NCBI GenBank assembly: GCA_030533445.1 | Contig: CM060072.1 | Location: 13,795,875 to 13,859,874, forward strand | Reading direction: 5' to 3' | Length of the DNA stretch: 64,000 bases | DNA from: Cyprinodon diabolis | Taxonomy: Eukaryota > Chordata > Actinopteri > Cyprinodontiformes > Cyprinodontidae | Shown: positions 1 to 14,085 of the stretch, piece by piece | How positions within the stretch are numbered: position 1 is the first letter of the stretch | How the letters are laid out: the number at the start of each line of letters is the position of its first letter | The notes under the pieces: model-generated | Database searches by the model: none | What the model was told of the DNA's origin: nothing | Seen by the model: the letters and a program-made list of their open reading frames with translations, nothing else | Program-made: the position numbers and the translations under genes

Positions 1-1149
1 ACTAACTATATATTTGTCCCCATCTTTATTGCTAGAATTTTACCCCACCCCCTAAATCTATCCATCCTTTTCTCCATGTTGTGTAAAAACCAGCTGCTTC
101 TCTTTCTCTCTCCCGGGCCAGTGAGCTGAGTGCTGTGAAGGAAGAAGATAAATCCTGCAGGACATATTTCTTTGAGACAGGGAGAAATGGGGCGAGAGAA
201 GGGTGAGGGAACACATTAGAGGGTTTTTGGGACAGAAGAGCCACAGGGCGAGAGGACAAATGGTGAAAAACGAGAAGAAAAGACTAAAGACAAATTTTAG
301 GCTATAGAGGGGATCTGTTAAGGCTGTCAGGCTTTGATCTGATCTACACATTGTGTATTACTTTGTCCTTTGGGTTTGGCTAGTTCATGAGACGTTTGAG
401 GCCGGGGTAACAGGGTTAGAGTGCTGCTTCGCTGTGGAGAAGTGGAAGCTTAAAAACTTGACTGTTTTTTTCACTTCTGATTGCTTAAAATTAATCTTTA
501 GGTGGTAGCAACAATAACAGGTCATCATTTTTCAGATGTTTTGGATGAAAAAAGCAGTACAGAAATAATCAGTATTTGCTACTTTATGGTGTTTTGTGTG
601 GTTATAAAAAGAGGAAAAAGAAGAATCAAATGCTTTTTGCTTACCCCTTAAAATGGAATAGGGGTTTTGTCAAGGTGTACATAATTGTGAGTAGCTACAG
701 AAACACCACTTATTTTGGACCCAACATGCTTTTCCAGTTTTACTAAAAACCAAACACACGTGCTGCATACCCCAGCATACCTAAATATGCAAATAAAAGT
801 GGTGCAGAGCTTCTAAATATACTTCAGCTTTAAAGCTACAGGTTGGTATGGTTTCACCAAGTTTAAACCTGGAGAAACCAGCATGCATATTTTTCTAAAC
901 AAAAAAAAAAGTTATTTTTTCTGAACATTTGATTTCTATTATTTAAAAATAATGCCAGTTTTAAATTAACTTGAGATTTTTTTGTGTCAATAAATAAGGG
1001 ATCAGCGGTTGTTGACAATGGATAAATAGATTAATGGATAATATAATAATAAAAAAAACACTTGAAAATGGTCACAGTTGTTGTTTTGGGACCTTTCCTA
1101 AACATTTTTTTTAATACTTTGGAGATTCAGTTCAAAACAATTGAAATTG
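1..1149. other. Anonymous AT-rich DNA, no gene recognised
   Basis: Two overlapping minus-strand ORFs of 75 and 97 codons lie in the first 350 bases. They run through a purine-rich plus-strand stretch, share no motif I recognise and look like chance ORFs. The rest is AT-rich with short homopolymer runs. I see no repeat family or RNA gene. Confidence 0.5.
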
Positions 1150-1350
1150 CTTAATTAATTCCAAAGGGAAATTTAATGTTGCATTAAGTCATATGTTTTT
1201 GTTTCATAGAGTTGTAATAGATGTTGATAGCTGTAGGCAGGAAGGATCTCCTGCAGTGGTCTTCTTTTACCGAATCTGGAGAAGCCTCTGACTGAAGACA
1301 CTTTCTTCTTGTTTAAAAATCTTTGGAAAAGGATGCTCACTGTTGTCTAT
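1150..1350 (-). mobile_element. Old LINE 3' end (fish-type non-LTR retrotransposon relic)
   Basis: Read on the minus strand, this stretch carries the C-terminal end of a LINE ORF2-like frame (a piece reading RRSFLPTAINIYYNS) followed by a short 3' tail resembling 'aatttccctttgg'. That order, a FLPTAI-type C-terminus then an 'aatttccc' tail, is what I know from abundant fish LINEs. The same signature recurs on the plus strand near 40.4 kb, and the tail alone near 62.1 kb. The copy is short and frame-broken, so only the 3' end survives. Family name not assigned. Confidence 0.55.
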
Positions 1351-3625
1351 AGTCTTCTTCCCCTCATGTGTCGAGATATAGAACATTCAATGTAGGATTT
1401 GAAGCACATCTAATTAGATAACTCTTTTTGTCTAAAGACGACCAACACCCTAGGTGTTCAATATTATGTTCATGTTTGGTTTTGACTTTCCCCTTTACTT
1501 TGTATGAGATATTATTAAGCAATAAAGAGGTATGCACCATATTGCTGTTGATAAAATGCTCACAAAAAAAACGTTGGGTCAGTCTATTATTAAGGTAAAT
1601 TGAATGGATCCTAATACCATAGTTCAAGATAGTTTGTACTCATCCACTCAGTGTGTCTGTTTCAGGGGTTGTGTCGTTCAAAGGATGCATTTTTAGGCTA
1701 ATTACGTCACAGTGCGGCGTCAAGGCCTGTCTGAATTCACAAATCCCTTTAAGACTCCTTCAAACGCAGCCCACTGATGAGTCCTGCTCTCACGCCAGCT
1801 TACCTCAGCTGTCAGCAAACCAGGGGGGTTTCCCTCCAGGAGAAAGCGTCTGATTCTCGTTTTAGTTCCACAGATTACGTTTCTGCATGAGTTTGTGTTT
1901 AAAACAGCTTTATTTGTTGGATAAGTTTGCATGCCCATTCAAAAGGCTGTCAATACACTGTTCATAACAGGAGTTAAACGCCTTTACCCAGGCTAGGATC
2001 GTACCCACAACTTTTTACTTAACAGCGACTCTTCAGAATTTTTTGTTGCTTCAAATGAATTTTGTAAAATAAAGCTTAAAAAAGTCAGTTTGCATATTTG
2101 GATACAAATTGTGTGAAACTTTTCATCCCTTTGTCCTTGCAGGGCCACAGTCTATATTGTCTATATCCAGATGTCATTGGGTAAAAAGTGGCGTAAAACC
2201 GAGTCATCTTGCCAGTCCATCTCAAGGCTACACAGAAACACAAAAAACAGACAACCATAAGGCAAATATTTATATCTAGGTGCAATTTCAGTCAAGGGAA
2301 TGACTATAGGAGTCATGCTTTTGCACTGTGGAAGAAATCCAGAGTACCCAAATAGAACCATTGCATGCATGAGGAGAATAAATTTGGATTCTTGAAATCA
2401 AAGCACAAATAAATTGTAATTTTTTACTTGTATTTGTAAAATAATTTGCTCCAAACCCAAAAATGTTAAAGTAATTGGACTATTTTAATTAGAATATATA
2501 TATTATTTTAGAAATTTGTTTTATAGTTACCCACTTTAATCCATCAGTTTTTCTCTGGTTTATTTTTTGTCACGTTTTTAAAATCAGAAAAGTACAATTG
2601 GAGCAGAATTATTGTATTTAATTATCTTATACTTCTTAAAAATACTTATTCCTGTATTATAGTGTTTGCAGCAGTGCTAAGGTGAAATAGTGACAATGAA
2701 GGAGTGGCTTCGAGGTCAGGGGTCATGTAAACACAGCTGGCATCCTCCTGGTTGGCTTAGAAATGTTGTTTTCTCCGCTTTTTCTTTATCTCACTTTGTT
2801 GTTAACATCCACCCTGCCTATATTCTCAGCTGTTTTTCTTTAATCTTTAATGCCCTCCCCAGGATCTGGCTCTCTTTCTTCAATTCTCTGCTCACCTTTA
2901 TACATTTGCTTATCATTTACACAAATTTCCCTGTCTCCTGGCTATCTTCTGTCTTCTCCTCTCTGCCCCAGCTGTTCCATTAAGGTTTCTTTCTATGTCT
3001 CTTCATCATGTCTGCTCAGGGAGGAATGTTCCCTTGATTTCCAGATCCTTCACATCTTCACATTGTTGTCAATAAATCTGTCTTTACTTCCTTCTGTCTC
3101 TTCTGTCTTACTGGCCTGCCCTTTCATCTGCTACTTTGTCAGAGCTCTATCTCCACTCTGTGGCACCACGCCTGTCAGATGAGCATCTCATTAAAGCTCA
3201 ATGAGAGGTAAATGCATTGCCAGTATTTATCTATTTTTTTTTCCCCCGATTAAGGTCTCCACCATCCTGAGTAATCAGGACAGGGATTTATGGTCAGGTT
3301 TTATGACACAACACACATTTCTGGAAAAATACCTATCTTTGAGAAATCAGCTCACCATAGTGCCGGCTGATTTCACCTATCCCCACGTAAATAGATTTTA
3401 TGGCAAAAGAGTATTCAAACCAGCAACATTTTGACCTGTTTCCACTGTTGTCTGTTGTTAATCACTTCTTAATCCTAAGTTAATCAAAAGAACTGTTGTT
3501 AATTGCACATATGTACAGCAAAACACCCCTTTATTATGATTCTGCAACCTCTGGGTCAAAATCTGGATGGCATTGCCCTAAAGGGCTGTGTAGGTTTAAC
3601 TGAGTACAGATTTATAGATTTAACG
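1351..3625. other. Anonymous DNA with a pyrimidine-rich stretch
   Basis: Only short ORFs without recognisable domains are present. Roughly 2760-3180 is noticeably pyrimidine-rich on the plus strand and yields two overlapping low-complexity ORFs rich in Ser, Leu and Cys. I take these as composition artefacts. No repeat or RNA gene recognised. Confidence 0.45.
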
Positions 3626-3720
3626 TAGGACTGGGCGATATAGAAAAAAAGCTTATTGATAAAAAAAAATGCATATTGATCGATATCGATAATTAGTGAA
3701 AAATTTTGAAACCATATTTT
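3626..3720 (+). repeat. Fragment of a dispersed 'ggactgggcgatat' fish repeat
   Basis: The stretch starts with taggactgggcgatat and continues into alternating cgata/tcgat sequence. I recognise this opening as that of a widespread fish interspersed repeat, probably a non-autonomous DNA transposon. I do not see a matching inverted end downstream, so the copy is either truncated or its far end is too diverged to see. Classification is from memory and weak. Confidence 0.35.
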
Positions 3721-5768
3721 ATGTGCAGCTCTGCCTGGACATTTTATGATATTGCTAAATGATTTAATTATAATAAAGAACACAAACACAGACTTCTAAT
3801 TAAATCGTTATTTAATCAACTTTTTTAACCATAACAGAATTGTTTTAAAGAAAAATAACTTAAGAGACCTAAGTTATGTTATTAAATACTGACAAAGAAT
3901 AAACTAAAGTGACCAGAAAAGTGACCAAAATAAATATAACAAATAAATAAATGCCCCCCCACCATGACTAAAGTCATGCTGCAGAAGTAGCCGCAACCAA
4001 ATCTTAAACTGTTAGCCCTTTGGTGGTCAGTGGTTCTCCATTGTAGCTTTATAGATGTGTTGTAGATGATGAATAGACCTATCAGAGGGAACAACAAAAC
4101 ACAAAGGGCTTCTTTGTTCAACTGGATAAATATTGAGGCAGTTAAATAAAGCTTGACAAAAGCTTAATCTTTCAGCTGCTAGACATTACCCACAGAAAAT
4201 ATCCTTTCTACTATGGATGCGGCTGGAGTGATTTATGTACCTTTGGGTGGAGTAATTGTGAGAGGCATTGCTACAGTATGCGTGCGCTTTTTTCTTTTCC
4301 TCTGGGCGTTTTCCACACTAGGTTGTAATGACCTGCTGCCCTTTTGTCAAATTTACAAATGCCGCTGTTCTCGGGACAGCCAGGATATGTCACCGTTTTT
4401 TTGTTTGTTTTGTTTTCCTTATTTCAGTTGTTTTTGTCTGTGGAGGTGTGGCTCACCAGTTTTCATATTGGTGCTTTATTAGAGCCCATCCGTGCTGCAT
4501 CTGCTTTTGGGTTGGTCTTTATAAACGTGATGGTTAACTCATGCTCACCACTCCCATTTAGTTACAATGATTCTTCTTTTCCTGACTGTTGCCAACTGGC
4601 TCTACCTGCTTAATAGGACGTTTGGCATGCTGAAGGGTAGGACAATCCTTTCTTCATGGCATGCAAAGGAGTGGGTTTGTCTCTGGCAAGAGGCTGCAGG
4701 TGTCACATAAGCAACAGATTAGTTCCCATTTTCATCATTGATAATATTTGGACAAAAAAAAAATAGTGAAGTTGTTGCTCTAGGACTTTTTTGTGCACTA
4801 CATGGTTAATGTGCTTTAAAATTCAAATGCAGATGGTTGAGGGAAACCGTTGGCAGGCTGCCTTTGTCTTGTTACACTGACTGAAAACAAAGCAAAGGAT
4901 TTGCATAGACAGTTTTCCACCCTAAACAAGAAGTCATCCTGTGTATAACTGGGATGTTATGAGGAGCTGAGTAGACACACAGACACACATAGGCACACTA
5001 ATATCCGGCAGACATTTTCACTGTAGAATATACTAAAAACTGTGTTTTTCAAAAGGGACCTTTTAGAATCCATTAAAAACATAATATTAAGCTTGTCTCT
5101 AAGTTAACAGACCTACTTTATTGAAAATGTTGTTTTAGCCAAAGTTATCTTCAGGTAATCATCTCATCTGTGTACAAAGTTACTCTAATTGAATCCAGAA
5201 TTATTATATAAGGTTTTAAAATGCACTAAATATAAAAGATTATGCTGTAAATTATTCTATGGAAAAGTTAATTTCACTTTATACTGATCCATTGAAAATA
5301 TTAGAAGATAAAAAATCTCTAAGAGAGAGCATATAAAGGTACACAAACAACTGTGACAATATAAAGTCATATTTCATGTGCAATATCTAAATAACAAATT
5401 CAAGTCTTCTTTTTAATAAAAGCATAGAACATCATTCAAATATCCATGTTACGGCACTAGAATGGTCATGTTCATATTTCCCTGAGAGACAGTTTGGAAC
5501 AGGAACTTCTCGATTCAGTTCTGGTTTGAAATCCTGGATGGCTTAATTCTTAGAATTCTGTTATTTCCCCTCTATCTCTTGCCAATTTACTCCCTTTTTG
5601 GAAACCATATTATTTTTTTCCATTGCCATTCTAACAATACTCAGGTGTATGTGCCTATAAAACAGCAGAAATGAAGAAACACACAAATGTCTCAAGGAAT
5701 TAAATGCATGGATGGCTTTTTTTTACTTTTGAAGGATAAGATGACTAGTCCTGAAGTCACTGGCAGGT
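3721..5768. other. Anonymous AT-rich DNA
   Basis: Overlapping plus-strand ORFs of 69-89 codons at 4213-4613 are hydrophobic but carry no recognisable domain and no supporting start context. The stretch may partly continue the repeat that begins at 3626. Otherwise nothing recognised. Confidence 0.4.
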
Positions 5769-5945
5769 ATTCTTCTCCATTAAATTTGAGACTAATCAAT
5801 CAATAAGTTGATGCAATCAGCTGGTTTTCCTTAGATAGAAAACTGAATCAGTTTGTATGATCTGGTTGAATTATCTCTGTAAAGTGCCTTAAGATGACAT
5901 TGTGATTTGGCACTATATAAATAAGTTGAAATTAATTGAATTTAA
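5769..5945 (+). repeat. Dispersed retroposon tail, family A, copy 1
   Basis: Contains 'atgcaatcagctggttttc', 'ttagatagaaaac', 'aaagtgccttaagatgac' and an 'actatataaataa' end leading into aattgaa-type sequence. The same ordered blocks recur at 18872-19048, 30566-30803 and 52627-52812, all on the plus strand. This makes it a dispersed repeat family, probably the 3' part of a LINE or SINE. Only the downstream half is present in this copy. Confidence 0.6.
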
Positions 5946-6065
5946 AGCTTAATGTAACAAATCTTGATTTTCAAATGAAGGGTGATTTTAAACTGCATGT
6001 GCAATAGTTAAATACATGGCTTGAAATTAATCCAAATTAATATTGTGCCAAAAGATGACTTCATA

Positions 6066-6200
6066 ACAGTAACCCAAACCTTTGTTACAACTCAGCTGGA
6101 TTACTGTGTTCTTAATGTTTTAGAGTGAGTAAATCTTCATTATGAGAGCCTGGATTAGTGCAAAATGTTGCGACTCTTTCCCGGGACATGAAGGAGAGAG
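6066..6200 (+). mobile_element. Probable L2/Rex-type LINE reverse-transcriptase relic
   Basis: The run 'cctttgttacaactcagctg' followed by 'gattactgtgttc' resembles the conserved LINE block that encodes a TFVTS(R)LDYCN-like peptide. It is followed by a tract resembling the downstream coding block ('gtgcaaaatgttgcgactc'). Frames are broken. The call rests on resemblance to a known fish LINE segment, also seen near 42.4 kb. Confidence is limited by the short length. Confidence 0.35.
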
Positions 6201-7304
6201 CATATTACTTCAGGTTTATCTTCTCTGTATTGTTACCAGTCAGTTTTAGAGTACATTTACTTTTTTTTTCCAGGTATTTCATCTTTGCTCCTCCTTAACT
6301 GTTTGAGTTATTGCACCTGTAACTTAATAGGTGTCACTGCACCCATAAAGTATAAAATGTTTTGCTGTTGCAGATTAGACAAGCCTCTACAACAGACATT
6401 GTTAAATTTGCTCTTATGATCCACCTTTAATATTTAGCTTTTGAACCAGTATAAGATGTTAATAAATGTTGCACTTTCTTCTTGTCAATGGTGTATTCTT
6501 TTTTGCCACTCTTACTTTGATTATTTATTTCAATTTTAATCATCATCTTATCTATTCAGACTTATTTTTCTTATTTCTTATCTTAATCATTTGTCTCTTT
6601 TCTCAGTGAACTTTTTTCTCGTTTTCTCAGCCGCCTATTTTTAGAGTGCCTTATGAATAAAGCTGGTTTGTTTAAAAGCTATCTTTCTAAAATAAATATC
6701 CCTTTAATTACAAATTTAATTGCAAATAGATAACTGATCAGCGCTTTTTTGATCATGTCCATTTGTATGTTCATTTATTTATGGCAAAATCCAAGGGTTG
6801 TTGTGTTTAAAATGATTGGTTATGTGTGATCACAAGCCTTGAAACCACAAATTTACAATTAAAATAATAAAAATAACAAGGCTATTTCTTTTCCAGACAG
6901 TGAGTTTGGACATCATAGAAAAAGAAAAGTAGCTGTATTCCTGCTCTAATTGGATTGCTCCAGGGCTATAACTTTTTTTTTCTATTTTCCTGTGGTTTGT
7001 AATAATCAAGGTGTTATCCACATGGTTCAGTTATTTCTTATTTGATAAGTTTTTCTTTTTTTTGTTCTGTTCTTGGTATTTTGAGGATTAGTTGTTAGAT
7101 TTGATATCAATGTTGTTTGATTTGACAAAAAGAAACATTAAACTATTATTAGGAGCTTTTGACTAAACCCTAAATGTTGAGAAAGTGAGAGTTGAGCCAA
7201 AGAGCCGAGGGAGAGATATTTTCACATCACACATTTTCTTTTCACAGCACTCATAAAAAAAAAAAAAAAATGGATGGAAAATTTCCAGGTGTTATTTAAT
7301 TTTC

Positions 7305-8739
<1,435 letters not shown>

Positions 8740-8778
8740 TTAAAGTGTCCTCAATATGCCATATTGAGGACACTTTAA
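8740..8778. repeat. 39-bp perfect palindrome
   Basis: The left arm TTAAAGTGTCCTCAATATG and its exact reverse complement are separated by a single base. Both 19-bp arms match fully. A related single-arm motif, 'actgaggacactg', occurs about 150 bases upstream. The single-base loop and full symmetry fit a cruciform-prone site or a small inverted duplication better than a microRNA precursor, which normally has a larger loop and mismatches. Confidence 0.9.
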
Positions 8779-9618
8779 GCAGAGAAATGTATCAAGCCAC
8801 AGGATTCATATAAAATCATATAAATCATATAAAAAATTCATATAAAATCTCTGTGTCTTTGTTAACATCAAATACATATTTTGTTGTTAATGACACTGAG
8901 CTTCATGATTCCTTCCTGCAAACTTGTCTCTATGCTAAGATTTGTCTTTATATTAGCAACAAACGAGACCTCAGATGGCCCAGCAGTGATGGAGTGCAAA
9001 TTCCCACACAGCAACTAAAAGTGAAAACAACCACAAATGGCCTTATAGTTATTAATTGAAAATATATCATTTTGGAACAAAGGACATAGGGGTTGAGGCT
9101 CGTCTGTTTTTAGGCTCCAAAATAGTAGCAATAAAGAAATAAGTCTATCAAACTGAAAAAAAAAAACTTTTAAAATACAAAAATATCTGTCTCAGCAATA
9201 CAGTATTTTATTAGATATTCAATTTTGCTGTTTAATCTACTTAGACTTTATTCAACGGAAAAGGATATCTAAAATTAGATTTGCAGTTTTTCAGAGTAAA
9301 ACACACAGAGAAAGCTATTTCAGAATACAGTGTCTCCAAAAAAAACCTAAATCCTCTAAATTCTAAGTATTTTCCAAACATACATTGTCAGGTGTGTTGA
9401 GCCTGTAGGTTGGGTAAGCATGTTAAGAGCGATTTTAAGCATTCAATATAACCTCTCTTGGAAGTTAAGTCATCTTTATTATTGAGCAAACATCAACTAA
9501 ATGTAAAATTATATTTTGAACCTTAACTTGCTTTTAACTCAGAAATCTGGCTCATGAGAGTTTAACTTAAAAATATTTTTGTTTTATTTTAAGCCTGTTC
9601 TCAACCACATGTGCACAT
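8779..9618. other. Anonymous AT-rich DNA
   Basis: A 68-codon plus-strand ORF at 8853-9059 has no recognisable domain. The repeated 'cataaaatcatataaatcatata' type sequence near 8810-8845 is a short local slippage repeat. Nothing else recognised. Confidence 0.4.
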
Positions 9619-10632
9619 CTGGACAAAATTGTTGATACCACTTGTTCAATGATAGAAAAACCAACAATGGTCACAGAAAAAAAATCTGACAAATAAATAA
9701 AAATTCTATGAAAATGAACGTCATGTTCAATTAGCCTCTAACAGAATTATTTTAAGAAATAAACTCAACAGGTCAAAAATATGGTACCCTAAATTATATA
9801 TATCTTGTTTCACAACTTTAAGGTGAACACCACAAACCGATTTCCTTAACTGTTGATGGGCTTCTGCTCCTCTTAGCAGGTGTTTGGGTCCACTCCTCTT
9901 GAGCAAATTGCTCCAGTTGTCTTAGGTATCTTTTCAGGCTGCATGTTTAAGCTCCTTCCAAAGATGCTCCATAGATTAGAGCTCATAGAAGACCACTTCA
10001 CAATAGTCAGATGTTTTAATCTTAGCCCTTCTTGTCTGTTTTTAGTTGTGTGTTGTGGGCTATTATCCTGTTGCAAGACCCACAACCTGAGACTGAGACC
10101 AAGCTGTCTGACACTGGGCAGCACAGTTCTCTCTAGAATAACTCGATAGACTTGAGATTTAATTGAAACCTGCAGAGATTCAAGAAACCCTGTTCCAGAT
10201 TAAGCAAAGCAGCCCCAGAACATAACATAGTCTCCTCCATGTTTTATAGTAAGGACAATGTTATTTTCTTGATATGCTTAATTTTTCCTTCTGTTTACAT
10301 ATAGGTAATGAGCCTTGGTAAAAAGTTCCAGTTTAACATGTAGTTTGGCTAATTCCATTGTGGCTCTTTTATGACTGGTTTTCAATGGTGGTGTCTTCCT
10401 CGGTTGTCTCCCATAAGTTATTTTTGGCTTAAACAATGGCATATGGTAACGTCTAACATGGTTACAGTTCATATTATCCATCTCTTTGATTTTTTATCAG
10501 TTTTCCTCTGCAGCCACATCCAGGGAGGTTGTTTACAGTTCCGTGGATCTTAAATTTCTGAATAATATGTACAACAATAGCTAGAGGATCATCAAGTTCC
10601 TTGGGGATGGTCTTATGACCTTTACATTTAAC

Positions 10633-11386
10633 TGTCAAATGGGGACAGATGGACCTAGTATTCAAGGTGAGACAGCCAGTGGGAAAGTTCAAAACGTTTA
10701 TTAAAATAAAAACACACAGAACAGAAACGCACTGCTGTAGAACTGCAACTGCAGCGACTGCAGGTGCGGACAAAACCCATCACTGATTCTGTAGAGAGAA
10801 ACACAGGTAAGTGACCACGATCATCTGAACAGAAGATAATGATTAGAGTGAGTTACTTACCTTGTTTAACAGTTACGTCCACTCAGGAACGGACAGATCC
10901 GGGTTCCAGGAATGCATCAGAGCGTTAAGGCAGGTTCAGAGTCCCGTGCATCGAGCATCCAGCTCAGTCAGAAATGCACAGACAGGATCCAGCAGGAGTC
11001 CAACAGAGTTTCAGGCAGGCAGATTAGACAAGGCCAGTGGGTGAGAGGGAACAGAAACAGGAAAACAGCATCACTAGGGAAATGCTGAAACATCTCTCCA
11101 CTGGTTAAGGATTAAAACTAGCCTGAAGACATGGGCTGAAAGATTATCTACTGGAAATGGGGAAATGAACCTTGGAAATAACTATAACTGACAGGACACT
11201 AACAGAAGGCAAACAGGGAACTAACAGAAATCCAACAAACAATGATCTGGCAATGATAGCTGGAACTGAGCCCAATATAAGGGAAACCTGCAGGTGGATG
11301 ATATGAGTAATAATTTGGAGCTGGAGAGACTTAAGCAGGTGAAAGGCATGAGTAATTTAGGTGAGCTACCAGGGAATATCGTGACA
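10633..11386 (-). mobile_element. Candidate solo LTR, 754 bp, inserted in the old Tc1 element
   Basis: The segment begins TGTCA and ends TGACA, so on either strand it has the TG...CA termini typical of LTRs. It is bordered by a 5-bp direct duplication TTAAC (10628-10632 and 11387-11391). The sequence to each side joins into continuous Tc1 sequence once it is removed. On the minus strand an AATAAA lies roughly 65-70 bases before the 3' end, as expected near an LTR R/U5 boundary. No internal coding region or second LTR is present, hence 'solo'. A non-autonomous element with the same ends is an alternative. Confidence 0.55.
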
Positions 11387-11399
11387 TTAACATGCTTGT

Positions 11400-12370
11400 G
11401 TTGTGCAATTTTATCAAAGGTTATGGGTATATTAAATAACAAGAACTGGAAATTAGCTAATAATGATGTGTAATATAGGTTATTCAAATCGGGGGAATAG
11501 CTGTAATTTGCTTTCCCACCAAGGTTCTTGGTCTTTTATGTAAACGTTGGACTCCTCGGTTTGGATTAGCATTCAGTTCAAAGCTCTTACTACTTTATAT
11601 ATGTTGAATCAGAAAGCTTGTTTCAGATAAAACATGACAATACGCCCAAGCAGAGTATTTATAAGCATCAAGTGAAAAGAGGGGAAAAGGGGTTTACTGG
11701 TTTGGTGGAATGGAGGGGGGCCTTGGGTCTGACTCGGTTTAGTTCAGGGAACACCGTACGCTCATCCAACAGGCAGCTCTCGGAGGAGGAGAGTGAGTTA
11801 TTCTGATGCAAACACAGAGGTAGACCTGCAGCATTAGCATAAGCAGCATTGGCAAGGGTTTCCCCTTTAAGGCGGCGGTGGATAGCTTTGTAGCAGCGGC
11901 TCATGCATGCAACAGCACCATTTCAAAACAGCGGTAGCTGCACAGTTCAAGTCATTGGTGGAACCAGCGTTGCACTGGTCAGTGGCTTCTAGCGCCTCCT
12001 CTGCAAACAATTGAACAAAATTGGGCCCGGGCTGTTCCATGGGTGGCAAACGTGGGTCGACAACATGAGCTGGCCAGTTCTCTAATCCATATCCTTTGAA
12101 ACGCAGGAAAAGACACTGTTCAGATCTTTCTGAATCGTAGCCTAGGTGTAGTCTGATTTGGACAGCGAGCACAGAGTCTTCTCCAGAGGGGATTTGGTGA
12201 CTACTTACATAGATTCAGCTGAAAAACTGCGTATGCCTCCCCTATCAATGCTGGAAAGCCACAGGCAAGAGAGAGTTGAATGGGAGTCAGCTGCGTAAGT
12301 AAATTGTTGCAGGAATGTGACGTCAGGGTTAGTCACTTTTACATACGTCATTGACATTTGAACGTCAACT
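11400..12370. mobile_element. Unidentified ~0.97-kb insertion in the old Tc1 element
   Basis: The Tc1 sequence stops at '...catgcttgt' (11399) and resumes at 'cttgtctatagg' (12371), which duplicates CTTGT. The inserted sequence is more GC-rich in its centre than the surroundings. It holds a minus-strand ORF of 101 codons (11867-12172) containing Cys pairs but no domain I recognise, and a 78-codon ORF at 11668-11904. The termini (gttgtg... / ...caact) are only weakly inverted. It could be a second LTR, a non-autonomous DNA element or a captured host fragment. Confidence 0.5.
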
Positions 12371-12705
12371 CTTGTCTATAGGTTTCTTTCTAATCTCTCT
12401 AATCATTTTACTTTGCTTCCTCTGGTCCATGTTGAATGCAGTACACACCATGGGCCGGATTTATCAAGATCCAATTTTGCGTGCAGTAATTTGCGCTCGC
12501 AAACTGGAATTTTGCGCGAGGGGCTGAACCATGGTTTGCGGGTGATTTAACAAGAGCGATTGCGTAACTGGTGGCAGGTGCAAAACTGTTGGAGACGCCC
12601 TATTTAAATGATGGTTTTGCGCGTTTTGTGTTTTGCGGCAAAGTAGTTTGTGCAAACTAGTGCATTAAGAAATTTTAATCTTACAGTGACACCCCCACCC
12701 CCTCC

Positions 12706-12812
<107 letters not shown>

Positions 12813-13048
12813 TTGGCTACCTTTATTCCCTAAGGTGGCATGTGGCTGAATTTCTACTTCACTGCATTAAAAAAAAAAACAACAAAAAAAAAAAAACAGG
12901 TGTTTTGTATTGGCCTGTAGAAAAATGCACATACCAAATGGCTCACAATGGGACTGTGGATGAGATGACTGCGCGTACACATCTCCGCAGCATTGGCATG
13001 TTGCTCCACAGGCGCAGGGGGGAGGTCGGCGTTCTCTCCGGTAGGGCG

Positions 13049-13396
13049 TCAGGGCGACATGGCATTTAGAACATCAGACAGCACTTCTGAAAAACGAGAT
13101 TGGGAGATCCCAGCTCTCGCTGCAACCGTACGCTGGAATGACCCAGATGCAAAAAAGTGCAATGTTGCAAGGAGTTTTGTGATATCTGGTGTTGCGTGGG
13201 TCCTCCTTGTGGCTGGCTCCAAATCCATTCGGAGTTCCCCCAACAGCTCCAAAATGGCAATGCTGGATAAACGATATGTTTTGATGATCGTTTCCTCGTA
13301 CATTCCAAAAATATTCACACGGAGTGAAAAAATGCGTCCTCTGCGTCTCCTTGCTTCATTTCGATGTCTCCTTCTTGCGACAATAACCGCTGCCAT
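13049..13396 (-). pseudogene. HARBI1-like Harbinger transposase, N-terminal fragment
   Basis: The frame is open from an upstream position (13474), but the best start is the Met followed by AAVIVARRRHRNEARRRR, a basic N-terminus typical of Harbinger nucleases; this gives about 115 residues. The frame then shows the ELLGELRMDLEPATRR...LLATLHFFASGSFQ signature and a helix-turn-helix-like ISQSRFSEVLSDV segment, both hallmarks of the HARBI1 family N-terminal half. It ends at a stop just after this region, and the three DDE catalytic blocks are absent from the remainder of the element. Full-length relatives are about 350 residues, so this is a one-third-length, non-functional remnant. An intact copy would act in the nucleus as transposase. 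Confidence 0.7.
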
Positions 13397-14085
13397 GTGT
13401 GCGCAATTACGCATACAGACCATTTGCACCTTCTTTTGAAACGTGTTAAATATAGAGTCAGATACCGTTAGCAAAATTGCTTTCAGGTTTGATAAATCAC
13501 TTTGCGAGTGCTAAATTAATATATTTACATGTTCTCCTCCCACAAGACGCACTTTTGCGTGTAAACGCCCCATATTGAATATTCATTGCAGAAAAAGTAC
13601 TAAATGGATAAGAGGCGCTATTTAGCACGTTTTAAAGACCAAATCCTTTTAGCACGCTGTTGATAGATCAGTTTGTACATTTTTTAGCGTGCGCAATGAA
13701 ATAGCTCACGTTTTAATACACGCAAACCTTTGATAAATCCGGCCCCATGTCACCAAACAGCTATATCTGTAGCCCTATATATAGGCCAACTGATTGATTA
13801 CTAGATTGTTGACACCTGTTATGCTAATTAATGGACACACCTTGATTTAACATGTCCCTTTGGTCACATTATTTCCAGTGTTTTCTAGGGATACCATGAT
13901 TTTTGTCCATGAGTTAAATCTTTAAAGTCATTCTGGTCAAACATGGGTGAAAAGCAATGTCTGACTATCACGTGGTAATTCTCGTTGAATTTCTATTTAT
14001 TAGTACTTTTGTCAGATTCAAGTTGTTTCTGACTATTCTGGGTTTCTTGTTCATTAAATGAGGGGTACCAACCTCTTAGTCAATG

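Noticed and set aside
2690..3182. Two overlapping ORFs of 97 and 110 codons that could look like membrane proteins
   Set aside because: Pyrimidine-rich stretch giving Leu/Ser/Phe-rich frames; no other support.
8740..8778. microRNA precursor
   Set aside because: The loop is a single base and the arms have no mismatch or bulge, unlike a processed pre-miRNA.
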